Assembly (NCBI GenBank): GCA_016721565.1
Contig: JADKHW010000053.1
Span: forward strand, 1-64,000
Source: a bacterium
GTDB lineage: Bacteria; Electryoneota; RPQS01
DNA length: 64,000 nt
Direction of reading: 5' to 3'
Shown here: one piece after another, positions 1 to 10,324 of the stretch
Layout of the letters: the number at the start of each line of letters is the position of its first letter
How positions within the stretch are numbered: position 1 is the first letter of the stretch
Program-made: the position numbers and the translations under genes
The notes under the pieces: generated by a model
The model's database searches: none
Told to the model about the DNA's origin: nothing
Seen by the model: the letters and a program-made list of their open reading frames with translations, nothing else

Positions 1-21
1 AATAAACGCCGAAAGCGCATA

Positions 22-327
22 ATGGCGAATATTTCTGTTCAATCGAGCAAGCTTTTGTTTGAACACGATGAAACCTTTCAGTTGAACATTAAGTTGCAAC
101 GCGCATATGCCGATAACCGACTCAGAAGAGTGCCGCGCTGGCACTTCCTCGAGCTAACTGGAAGCAAGGTCACAGGCACAGTTGCCATTTCAGAAGATGA
201 ACACGACTGTGCTTGTGAAAGCTTGCGCGCCATTTACCAATCAAGGCGAAGAAGTAAGTACTCACTTATTGACCTATATAGCGCGTTTGCAGTTTCACGC
301 TACGTTACCAAAGAAAGACGAGAATGA
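22..327 (+). CDS. hypothetical protein, possibly a broken fragment
   Basis: A 101-codon open frame with an ATG start that ends exactly where the next gene's likely start (about 324) overlaps it. I recognise no family, signal peptide or membrane segment. The following gene is broken by many indels, so this frame may be only part of a longer protein entering from outside the window. The close coupling to the sensor kinase suggests a shared transcript, but no function can be assigned. Confidence 0.3.
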   Translation: MANISVQSSKLLFEHDETFQLNIKLQRAYADNRLRRVPRWHFLELTGSKVTGTVAISEDEHDCACESLRAIYQSRRRSKYSLIDLYSAFAVSRYVTKERRE

Positions 328-3300
328 GGAAGAAGTCTCCTTACAGATTGTCTAACGATTTTCGTTTTCATTTCCGCTTGCGTCCTTGTAAGTCTCTTGC
401 TAGTACTCCAGATCCGCAGAGAAAACGAAGAGCATATGGAAAAAAGCCTTTCTATGAGGGCAAGCTATAATGCAGAACTCTTGGAAAGTTTAAGCAAGTT
501 TTCGTATCGCACCAAATCCGAAGGGGTAGGTACTCAATCAGATTCTTTGCTCGTTGCGAGTATCTCGGCAATATTTGGAACAGCACACTCCAGCATTACT
601 GAGTATGGCCATACAGGCCACAATTGCAATTGCGAAGATTGATCAGGATACAATTACGCTTATCGTGCCGCAGGACCTGGCTAACTGGTCGGCCAGTTGG
701 ACACAACGTGGCTCCTGCTCGCGGAACCAATGCAGGCTGCATTGTCCGGGAAGTCAGGTGTAATGCGGGGGCTGGATTACAACGGGGATCGCGTCATTGC
801 CGCTTTTCAACCTGTCAAAGGAACTAACCTCGGCGTGGTGGCAAAAGTTTGCATAAGCGATGCAAATAGTTATGTCTTACACGGAATCAGTGGCGAATCG
901 TCCTCATGGAAGCGATTGCACCCATTGGGATACTGTCTATTGCAAGAGTCACTCGTAGGTTAGTCATTCAACTGGGCCGACGTAACAATGACATGCAAAC
1001 CGAAATTGAACGACGTGCAGGGCTGGAAGAAGATCTGCGTACATTCATCAGAGCGATTTCGCGACTTGATTGAGACAATAAGCGAAATTGCCTACGAAAT
1101 AGATTGCGATGGCAGTAACTAAAATATGTCAGTCCAGTCGTTACTAAGGTTCTTGGGTACAAAGTCAGTGACTTGATAGGCAATGACTTCGTTTCCTATA
1201 TTCACTCCGACGATCGCGAAGTCGTGATGCGAAGTTTCGAAAGCTTGCTAAATGGTCGAGCTGACAACAGACTTTCGGGCTACACAGCAGATGGAACAAT
1301 TCGATGGCCACGATCAACAGGTTGTCGGTTCTTGATAGATGGCGTACCCAAGGGCGTTCGCGGCGTGCTTTCGGTACTTTGCATGACCAGTTGATTGGGA
1401 GCAGGCCCTTAAACGAAGTGAACAAATTACGCAATAATTGCAAGGCGCTGCGCGCGATGCCGTGATCCTAATCAACCCCGCCCTGGCAAAGTTACCTATT
1501 GGAATCCAGCCGCTGAAACACTTTCGGCTACACAGCGAGCGAAGCGTTTGGCCGACCGATCCCAGACCCACCGGTCCTCAAGCGACGCACTACGCGAAGC
1601 CGTTCAGGACCCAAAATTTTGGGAATTCCGGTACTGGCAATGCAATGGATAAAGACGATTGAACTTGAGGCATGCCGAAAAGATGGCACAAAGCTGCAAG
1701 TCGAGCTGTCTTCAGCTTCCACCATACTGGATGGATCACACTATGCAGTTGGAATAGTAAGGGATGTGTCAGAGAGAAATATAAGAACTGAGTCACTTGG
1801 AAACTCCACCTAGCGGTCGAGAGATCCGGTGAAGTAATCTTTATGACGGATCAACAGGGAATCATTACTTTCGTAAATCCCGCATTTCCGGATCTATATG
1901 GATACGCTGCCCAGACGAAGTGTTGGCAAGGCCAACCCACGAATACCAGAGTACCAAAACAAAGGCTAGCACCCACGAATCCCTCCGGACCACCCTAAAC
2001 GCGAAGGAAGTATTTCGGGGTAAAATTTAAACACGGCAAAATGCGGAAGTTACTGACTATAGAACATGCGTAAGCCCAGTCATTGATGAACACGGGGTCC
2101 TAAGTGGCTACTTGGCAGTACAGCGAACATTACGGAGCAAGAGCAGTATGAGATGGATCTTTCTGAGTCAGAGACCCGATTTCGAAACTGTCGTGGAATC
2201 GATGAATGAAGGATTGATCATTGGCAGTCTTGACAGGACAATTCTCTTCGTAAATCAGCAACTTGCTACAATGTGCGGTTACACCAGCGAAGAGTTATTG
2301 GGTAAGCCAAGTGAAATATTGATCGCGCGCATGAACGCAACAGTTTTAGAGAGCGGGTTGCGAACCGAGCACCTACTGAACATGACAAATATCAGACGGC
2401 ACTTGTGACAAAGGCAGGGGTATTGATTCCTGTCGAGATCAGCGCAGTTCCGTTCAAGTCACCCGAGAGAGAAATTGTTGAGTGTTTGCAGTTATCAAGG
2501 ATATATCAAGGCAGATTCGAGACGCCAAAGAGCTACACGACCTGAACGCAACTTCGCCAAGCTCAAAAAATGGAGGCAATTGGAACGTTAGCAGGTGGCC
2601 GCGCACGGATTTCAACAATATCTTGACACCTATTGGCGTACACCGAAATTGCCCTATCGGAGCAAAACAGAGAATCCTGTCTTACGAGAGGATCTGCGCA
2701 AGGTCATGCAGGCTGCACTGCGCGCCAAAGAGTTGGTCAAGCAGATACTCACCTTCAGCCGCCAAACAGAAGTCGAACGTTTTCCGCTTTACTCCCTGGG
2801 CCAATTATCAAAGAGGCCATGAAACTCATTCGAGCGTCGTTACCATCAACAATTTGAGTTAACGTAAATGTCGGTCACTCACACAATATCGTTGCCGGAT
2901 CCAACACAAATCCACCAGATTGTCATGAATCTGGCAACGAGTACCGCTTGGGCGATTGGGTCAAAAGGCGGCCTCTGGAGATTTCGCTTGAAAAAGTAAG
3001 TATTTGAAAGTGAAGAGGCACTGCCTATAAAGTCATTACACCATGGTAAGTATGTGAAAACTTTCTGTTCACGATACAGGATGCGGAATCACCCCTGAGT
3101 CGCTTCAGCGCATCTTTGATCCTTTTTACACGACCAAGGGTGTAGGCGAAGGAACAGGGCTTGGATTGCCTGTAGTTCACGGAATTGTAAAGAATTGCGG
3201 CGGAGAGATAGTTGTCTCAAGCGAGGTAGGGAACGGAACCCAATTTGACCTATACTTTCCTGCCACAGACGATGAAGACTCGATGATGCAAGACGATGGC

Positions 3301-3726
3301 GTCCCAGACCTTATTGGTAGCGAGCGCATCCTTCTCGTCGATGATGAACCTGAAATCGCTGAAAGCTGTCCACGAATGCTTCGAGGTTATGGCTATCAGG
3401 TAACGGCGCGCACAAGTAGTTATGAGGCGCTTGAACTATTCAAAACTAAGCCAACTGCATTCGATATCCTCATCACTGACTACACAATGCCGCAATTGAC
3501 AGGTTTGCAGCTTGCGCGAGAAGAAGCACCTCGGATCCCCAATCTTGCAATTATCTTGATAAGCGGTTACAGTGCTGCCATTGGGACGAGGCTACTTGCG
3601 GACGCCGGCGTCGGAGCCGTAGTACTGAAGCCAATAGTTGGGCGGGAGCTCGCTAAAGAAATACGGTCTGTTCTTGCAACGCGCACTGCTAATACAGAAC
3701 GGACTGGTATGGTACATCCTGTGTAA
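324..3726 (+). pseudogene. multi-PAS hybrid sensor histidine kinase, broken by many frameshifts
   Basis: Reading across frames reconstructs a membrane sensor kinase. A transmembrane segment is encoded at about 355-415. A Cache-like extracellular domain follows, with its end (DYNGDRVIAAFQPVKG) at about 770-850. Four PAS domains lie at about 1080-1390, 1440-1790, 1810-2120 and 2170-2500. A HisKA H-box at about 2575-2640 reads as MEAIGTLAGG followed by AHDFNNILTP only if one inserted G is removed. The HATPase region is about 2880-3260 (GTGLGLPVVHGIVKN-like at 3150) and a C-terminal receiver with DDEPEIAES and ITDYTMPQ is at 3310-3700. The order is textbook for a hybrid kinase that phosphorylates its own receiver. 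At least eight frame changes are needed; they could be sequencing errors or real decay. The HDOD gene follows after 17 bases. Confidence 0.75.
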
Positions 3727-3743
3727 TTGATTGAACAAAAGGG

Positions 3744-4629
3744 ATGAAAGTGAACGACATGAAACCAGTACTGACACGGCAAGACGGACAATTAGATCTT
3801 GCCGGATTTATGGACGGAATCCCACCACTTCCATTTATCATTACATTCGTGCTTGAATTGACTGATAAAGATGATCTATCGGCGGTAGCACTTGCTCATG
3901 CTGTTGAAGCCGATCCCGGACTAACAGCGAGAATTCTGCGAGTATCGAATTCTGCCTTTTACTCTCCAGTTGAGAGAGTCTACACAGTCCGGGACGCGAT
4001 TAACTATATTGGGTTTGAAACCGTCCGCTCCCTTACAGTTACTAACACAGTCGTTAAGGGTTTGTGGGTTGAAGACGAGAATTTCAGTAAGCAGATGTTT
4101 TGGCGTCACAGTCTTCGCTGCGGCCTATTTGCGCGAACAATCGCCCATGCCTTACAACTCCAATCTCCAGACATACTGTTTACCCTGGGAGTACTGCATG
4201 ATGTAGGCCGCGCCGCCATCATTCAACAAGATCCGAAACTCTATCAGAAGGCGCTTGAATTCATGCATCATAATGGTGTAGCGCTCTGGCAAGCAGAGCA
4301 GAAGGTGTTCGGATACAATCATGCGGACGTAGGCGGTTTCTTGGCTCAAAGTGGCGATTGCCGCCTGTTTATGCTAGTGTCATAACTTGTCACCACGAAC
4401 CCGAACGAACTATAGACTATCAAACATTTGCATATGTCATTCGACTAGCTGACGCGCTCGCGCACAGTAAGGTCCAAAAGACCGTCAGGGAATAATCACT
4501 CCTCCCCTTGTTGGGCATTTGTGGAGTCCATTAGGATTGAGCGATCAAGCGGTGCGCAAGATCTATCAGGAGAGTGAATCAATTGAACTGCATACACGAT
4601 CTCTTTATGAGACAGCGTCACTGGACTAA
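3744..4629 (+). CDS. HDOD-domain protein (one frameshift)
   Basis: HDOD domains are degenerate HD domains found in bacterial signalling proteins. The first 200 residues are intact and show the family pattern: PPLPFIITFVLELTDKDD, then VEADPGLTARILRVSNSAFY, then a helical core with LGVLHDVGRAAI. A frame change near 4350-4360 truncates the reading at 4385. In the other frame the coding continues with a CHHEPERTIDY segment to a TAA at 4627, giving about 294 residues, a normal size. It sits between the hybrid kinase and the FapA gene, 8 bases upstream of the latter, so it is probably part of one signalling operon. The start at 3744 (ATG, with AAAGGG upstream) is the natural choice. Confidence 0.75.
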
Positions 4630-4637
4630 GGTTCAAG

Positions 4638-6376
4638 ATGGCTGAAAAGTTACAATCTGCGCTCGGTAGAATTCAAATCCTTTCTCAGGCGTTTGACAGC
4701 TGGATTGTGGAGTTTCGAATCGAACTCAACGAGCTACTCGACAATGAGCGTCTGCTCCATCATTTGAGGGGAGTTAAGCAGGTCATATCGTCTTCACAAT
4801 CCATTCCTGAGAACAGTCTGCTTTTCGATGGTATTGTTCGAAAAGTGAATGACGGAGAGTGGGTTGACGTAGTTGTACGAATAAAAAAACGCGTCTTTGT
4901 ATCCGGAGCGCCTCGGGTAACGCTACTTGAAAAGATGGACTCAAATGGCGCAACGTATTCTAACGTGATAGCTGTTCTCGATCTCTTTTATCTCGATGAA
5001 TTTGAAAACGCAATTACCTTAGATAGAGTAATGCGTGCTATTCGTGGTGCCAACATTGCTGGCCACTTAGTTGACAATGACATTCTGAGCGGCAAGATCG
5101 CCGAAGTCTTAGCCACCCAAATGCCGATTAAGGGTATCCCAATTGCGCAAGGGAAACTGCCGGCTTCAGGTAAGGACGCCACGCTTGCATTCTACTTCCA
5201 AGCATACGCCAACTCTTCAGATGTTGATACGCTGTACTCTTCCCGCCGAGTAAGGAAGGGTGACATACTATGCAGAAAGTCAATCGCATTGGAAGGCGAG
5301 CGCGACGGTTACAACGTCTTTGGCAATGCTATTGTCGCCCGCGCAGGATCCGAGATAGCTTTAGTGGCAGGAGTAAATGCAGAGTTGTCAATAGATGAAT
5401 TGGATGTGGTCGCCAGTACGGACGGCGTTGTAGTAGTCTCGAGGGTGACGCGAACGCTTCGAACGCTTAATGGCATCAAAGAGCAACCCGTGTCAGTAAC
5501 GATCAAAGTTGATCCAATTTTGAAATTGGACGGTAATGTGCGTATTGATCTTACAACGGCACACGCTGTTGAAGTCTCAGGTAACCTAATCGTCGGCAGT
5601 AGGATTCTCGCGCAGGGCGAGGTATTTGTTCGAGGAAACGTGGAGCATGGCGCAAGCATAGTGTCTTCAGATGACATTCTGATCAGAGGGAATGTCGAGG
5701 AGGCAAACTCTCAAGCCAAGGCAACATTGTTTGCTTCACAATCAGTCATTGGCGCAGATGTACAGGCCAGGCTGTGTAACGGTCGGTGGCAGCATCAAAG
5801 GGTCTTTTTGTTACCGGTGAATCAGTTTCTGCACAATCGGCAGGGGGTTCTCGGATAGTAGCTCGAAAGTCTGTATCTCTAGATAGAATAGATGCAGATG
5901 AAGGGAATTTAATCTCTACTATCTGCGTCGGCATGAACGAGTTTTTCGTACAGCGCTTGCAGGAGAATCAGAGCTTTCTTGAGTCAGCTCATACGAACAT
6001 GGAACGGATAAAGATGGTTGTAGGCGAGCAGATATTTGAGAATGTAACTGGGTCTAACATGCAAGCGATGCTGATGAAGCTTCTCTCACGCTTGCATTTG
6101 GATTCTACGGCTACCGGCAGAAAAACAAGCGAAGTCTATAGAAGACTTATTGAAGCGATACCGCCTACAAGCGCGCTCATTATACAAAAAGAGCAAGAAT
6201 GTGTCGAAATCGCGCGCAGGCTAACCAGTGAAACGCGCACTTCAGACGGAATGATAATCGTTAAAGAGCGAGTATCTGGGAAAACGGTTACAAGCATTAA
6301 TGGCGTCCATCAAACTGTTCAGACCACTGACCACGGTGTCAACTTAGGCAATGTGGGTGGATCGAATGGTTGTTGA
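4638..6376 (+). CDS. FapA/DUF342 family protein (one frameshift)
   Basis: The central part (about residues 190-390) has the parallel beta-helix pattern of the FapA family: RRVRKGDILCRKS, then repeating blocks such as VEVSGNLIVGSRILAQGEVF and RGNVEHGASIVSSDDILIRG. The N-terminal 100 residues are not recognised. A frame change near 5770-5790 moves the reading to a second frame, which continues the beta-helix (GSFVTGESVSAQSAGG) and then a helical C-terminus to a TGA at 6374. The whole is about 580 residues, longer than many FapA proteins. FapA-type proteins are associated with polar localisation and chemosensory or flagellar functions in some bacteria, but no flagellar genes are visible here. 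It is probably cotranscribed with the HDOD and response-regulator genes. Confidence 0.7.
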
Positions 6377-6412
6377 CATTGTGTCAATGCCATTTATGCA
6401 AATATAAGAGAA

Positions 6413-7244
6413 ATGAAGGCAATCATGTTGGGTAATTCTACCGTTCTATTTGTTGACGATGAACCATTTGTTCTCGACGCACTGAAGCGGGTGTTCCAGG
6501 ACCAAGGATACAGGCTGCTCTTTGCGAACTCTGCGCATGAGGCAATTAGGCACATGGAACAACAAGAAATACAACTTGTTGTATCGGACTTCAGAATGCC
6601 CCAAATGGATGGCTGCGAGCTATTTCAAATCGTATCCGAGCGTTGGCCAGACACAATTCGAATCATCTTGTCAGGATATGCTGACATCAAGGCAGTTGTA
6701 TCGGCAATCAATGAAGGACAAATTTATAAATTCGTTTCCAAGCCGTGGAATAACGCTGAGCTCTGCGAGATTGTCAAATCCGGTGTTGAAAAGTACTGTC
6801 AACTTGCAGAGATCCGATCACTCGCGGAAGTAGCGGCAGCACAAATGACATTCTGTTATCTAATCACATTCAGAGCATTGAAAGCCTTAGCAGGCGTCAT
6901 TTAGATATTGAAGAGCAGGCAGATCTTGTAGAAGCTACCAAATCGCATTTCGAACGATTGTGAGTCCAATACTAATTTTCAGAGAAGGTGTTCTATTGGA
7001 TGCTAATCGCGCTGCTAAGAATATAATGGCGGGATATGAGACCGGTAGTGACGGCAAATCTGACAATCCGCTTGTTAGAGAATTGACGTTGCAATTGATC
7101 AGTCTCGCGGCGAGCGCTGCCTTTGAGAATGTTTCCGTACCAGTTCATCTTGCCTCCGGTTCAGTAGTGGTGGCGGAGCTTTTTGCGCAAAACGACGCGG
7201 CACAGCGTCTTAATATTGTCGCACATATTCACATGCCGACTTGA
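6413..7244 (+). CDS. response regulator, REC plus PAS-like domain (frameshifted)
   Basis: The N-terminal receiver (about residues 10-125) is complete: acidic pair DDEP, phospho-acceptor in VVSDFRMPQMDG, switch residue in IILSGYAD and Lys in FVSKPW. This is the receiver type usually found with RpfG-like or PAS outputs. After residue 140 the frame changes near 6845 and again near 6960. The reconstructed tail contains a linker helix and a PAS-like segment (LSPILIFREGVLLDANRAAK) to a TGA at 7242. There is no DNA-binding domain, so it probably acts by protein contact, possibly with the upstream HDOD, FapA or hybrid kinase. It is the last gene of this plus-strand run. Confidence 0.7.
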
Positions 7245-7288
7245 TTCTTTCCGTTTAGCTGGGAGTTTATATGTGTCAGCAAAAGAAA

Positions 7289-7313
7289 ACCGCGTAATTT
7301 TGTGACGCGGCTC
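7289..7313 (-). terminator. intrinsic terminator
   Basis: CCGCGT and ACGCGG form a 6-bp GC-rich stem around a 9-base loop. On the minus strand it is followed by a TTTTCTTTT run. It lies just downstream of the minus-strand gene ending at 7341 and separates it from the convergent plus-strand run. Confidence 0.7.
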
Positions 7314-7340
7314 TTTAACTCGTACCTTACAGAATTTCAG

Positions 7341-7721
7341 TTAGCTATCCATTTCGTCGGGAACTTCGTGCGCCTTTAAGTATTGAAGAACATCTCTTAC
7401 CCATCGCATCGAGCAATCAGCAGAGCAGGGGTCGAGATCCTCATTGTCGAGGCAATGCCCGGGACACGACTCACTTCCAAAATTGAGAATCCCGGGCCTC
7501 GACCCAGTATTCCAGGTTATAAAGTCATTGGCTTGCACCGCTAGAGTTGAATGGCATTGCGGACACTCATGCGTAAGCAAGAAAAGTCCTTCTTCTGCAT
7601 GTTCAAAGCACGCTTGGTAACCATTCACCTTGAGGTCGCAATCTTGAACAAACCTCTGGAGTGTTGGCCATTCATAACCACAAAGTGTGCAGGCCTTGTA
7701 GGGTCGGACAGCTTTTTGCAT
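7341..7721 (-). CDS. Cys-rich protein with zinc-ribbon-like motifs
   Basis: A 126-residue protein with no signal peptide. It has a CTLCGYEW knuckle near the N-terminus, a second CPQC near residue 55, and a Cys-rich C-terminal part containing CPGHC and CSADC. The paired CxxC motifs suggest one or two structural zinc sites, but I do not recognise the family and assign no function. It is an isolated gene convergent with the signalling run, with a hairpin terminator just after its stop. Its upstream side (7722-8215) contains no gene. Confidence 0.55.
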   Translation of the reverse strand: MQKAVRPYKACTLCGYEWPTLQRFVQDCDLKVNGYQACFEHAEEGLFLLTHECPQCHSTLAVQANDFITWNTGSRPGILNFGSESCPGHCLDNEDLDPCSADCSMRWVRDVLQYLKAHEVPDEMDS

Positions 7722-8215
7722 TTCAATCGAGTTATTAAGGAAATCCAGTTGTCTGCATCACTTGCAAATTGCGTGCCCATATCAGGCTGGTTGTGCAAAA
7801 ACCCCAATAGAATTCCCGGCACTTGCATTAACATGAAATGGTGCTGCGGCACCGATCAAATTCTTGTCCGTATGAGCGAGTGCAAATCCCAAGTCCAACA
7901 TACCTACTCTTTTGAGCTGGCCATGAGATCTCTGGCTTAGAGTGCGCAGTCAACAGAATACGAATTCGAGCCTTCGTCCGACATTCCTAAAACACTCTGA
8001 AATACTTTAAGAAATTGCTCTTTCTGCATGGCTATTGTGAATCAGAATCTCTATCTAAGCTCAATCCATTACATTTTGTCACAAGTATTTTAAGCCCGTT
8101 TAGCACGCCTGAATGATGGGTATAATGGGGTGAATTGGGCCAGGGATTTCTTGGTACTCAATAACTGACACAAATCATTTGACGTCAAAGACTGATTGAT
8201 CAAGTTTGAAACAAA
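7722..8215. other. intergenic region with ssrA-like and repeat remnants
   Basis: No convincing gene. At about 7961-7981 a stretch (GAATTCGAGCCTTCGTCCGA) resembles the T-arm end of the tmRNA 3' end at 50725 with several changes. About 50 bases further on is the first copy of the repeat described at 43101. The similarity of the first stretch is weak on its own; its spacing to the repeat is what makes it notable. Confidence 0.3.
8032..8120. repeat. approximately 80-bp island-end repeat, diverged copy
   Basis: Starts TTGTGAATCAGAA and ends near TTTAGCACGCCTGAATG. It matches in order and spacing the copy at 43101-43179 (TTGTGAATCAGAA ... TTTTCAGCACAGGTGAATG), with many differences between. It lies directly left of the copy-1 module, while the better copy lies directly right of the copy-2 module. 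Confidence 0.45.
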
Positions 8216-8245
8216 AAGGGCTTGCCATTTCTAGCAAACCCTTGT
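8216..8245 (-). terminator. terminator of ompA-like copy 1
   Basis: Imperfect hairpin AAGGGCTTGC / GCAAACCCTT, the decayed counterpart of the perfect 13-bp hairpin at 37264-37295 after copy 2. Confidence 0.6.
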
Positions 8246-8293
8246 GCATTAGCGAAGGCGAAGTGATTCACACCGCCGCTTCAGAACAAAACT

Positions 8294-10231
8294 TTAGCGA
8301 ATCGGAACGATATCAAGAATGACGGTGCGATTGTAGAATCGTTCCTCCGGCGAATCATTCTCAAATGGCGCTTTGTCAGGCATCTCGCCGAATTCAAAGG
8401 TTTGCACTTTGACGTGACGCTTGCCTGATTTAGCAAGTGCGGTATCAAGAATGCCGCGTGCTTCCATTGCGCGTTCGTGCGACAGAATTAGATTGTAGTC
8501 TGCTTCGCCAATGATGTCTGTGTAGCCGCGTACCACAACCGTGCTGCTATCTGAGATAAGCGGAGTCACGACTTCGGTAAGAAACTTTTCGTATGAAGCA
8601 ACGGTCTGCGATTTGTCAAAATCAAACAGAATGCTGTAACGAATGGCTTCCTTGGGCGAGTCAGGTGTACGAGCCAGATGGAATGAACGCTCCATTCTCA
8701 CGACCTTGCCACTCTTGGTTTGACCCACCATGACGACCTTGTAGTCACCGCTGGGTTGATCGCCAAGAATAGTCTTACCTGCAATGGTTTCCCGATCAAG
8801 AGTATACGGTCCGTAGTTTTGCACCTTACCCTGTTCATCTTTGATTTCAAGCGACCACGAAGTGAGCAGTTCTTTCGCTCCTATCACATCAAATATGACG
8901 TGACTGTTCAGAGGATCTGGGTCATCCGCGACGATCTGTACAGGTTTCATCATGTAATGCTCGTCACCACCGACTTGAATCATCATCTCAGGCGAGGTGC
9001 TTTCAATATCAACACGTTGGTCACCCATACGAAGCAAATCAAGCTCCTTCGTCCCGCCGGGTTGTTCTGATGGAATCTTCGGCTTGTCCCGACCTTCTGT
9101 CGTAATTCTTGATCCTTCAATTCCAAAGACATCGACAAGATACTTCTTGACTGCTTCAGCTCTTGCCTTACCGTGCTCGGAACCCTTTTCAGATGCTCCG
9201 CTCAGCGTAATCTTGGATCCAGTGCTTCTCGTCATGCGGTCTCCTACAATATTTAGAATATTGTAATACACCGCCATCTGTCGGCCTGAACGACCAGTCA
9301 TGCTCGTAGGCTGGACTTCCTGCAACTGTTCTTCTTCGAAGTTCTTGGCATCGTCTTTTGATAGTGCAACATAGCGCTTCGGAATCTCAGCCGATCCCCC
9401 GTCGAAGAATATGTAATTTCGCAACGGGAACGATTCGCGCACGCGGAGATCAATGACTATTGCTTCGGGCGCTTGCACCGTAAACTCAACTTCGCGCTCA
9501 TAGACTTCGACTTCGCGTTTTGGAGCTGCAGCGGCACGCCCAACTTTCAACACAAGTCCAACGCGTAGCGTGCTCACGGCCCAATTCTCCACGCTTCGTG
9601 GATCTTGTCCGAAGTAAGGGTGGAATGAAACAAACGGTGCAAGATCAACCTGCGTGCGGTCATGCTGCGAAGAGAGCGAAATGTCGTAGCCCATCCCAAT
9701 CTGGCCTGAGACAACTGTTGAGCGAATGTCACTCACTCATCCTTTATCTCTGGCTGTCCTTTTACTTGATAGGTAAAAGTCTTGGCCATGTTGATTCCAA
9801 TGCGCGGCCCGACAAACATGTGGAAACGGCCTGCAAAGGAGCGATTCTTAAGCTCGGCTCGATTGAAATATAGCCAGAGTGTTTTCAAAGAAGCTAGGCA
9901 ATCATCAAGGAAGCACGATGTCATCCCGAGCCGCGTCTATCATCATATCCTACGTATAACATACCGCCCCACACTTTGCTCGGGCGATATTCAATCCTAA
10001 CGCAATGTACGGCCCTACTCCAGAACCTTTGTGAAATGGCGCTGGACCAATTAACGTGTCATTTTGTAATTGTGCTGTACCGTTGTACCAATTGATATTT
10101 GCTCCAGCGGCTCCGCCAAACCACCAGGTTGGTTGCGGTCGAATTCCCTGCGCTGATACCAGCGCCGGAATTGAGAGCAACAAGCACGCGAATAGTACAA
10201 ATCGGCGGACTAAAGAATGAATCTGAAACAT
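8294..10231 (-). pseudogene. OmpA-family outer-membrane protein, copy 1 (frameshifted)
   Basis: Near-identical to the intact 648-residue gene at 37370-39316 but broken into at least three frames. The signal peptide and start of the barrel are at 10231-9950, a middle piece at about 9924-9733 and the long C-terminal piece at 9736-8294. The C-terminal piece keeps both OmpA-like domains, including LSHERAMEARGI and the final NRTVILDIVPIR. Relative to copy 2 the breaks are single-base losses or gains near 9740, 9860-9930 and 9960-9990. Most base substitutions are silent and clustered (for example 9395-9540), so the reading frame was under selection until recently. The breaks may therefore be fresh mutations or sequencing errors. 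It lies 93 bases downstream of the ice-binding gene copy. Confidence 0.8.
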
Positions 10232-10324
10232 AGTGACCTCTGTGAGAAATGGTCCAAGAAATGGAATGGATGAGGGCCGACAAGCAGTAATGCTTAGGCC
10301 GGCCCATCATGCCTTGCGTGCGTT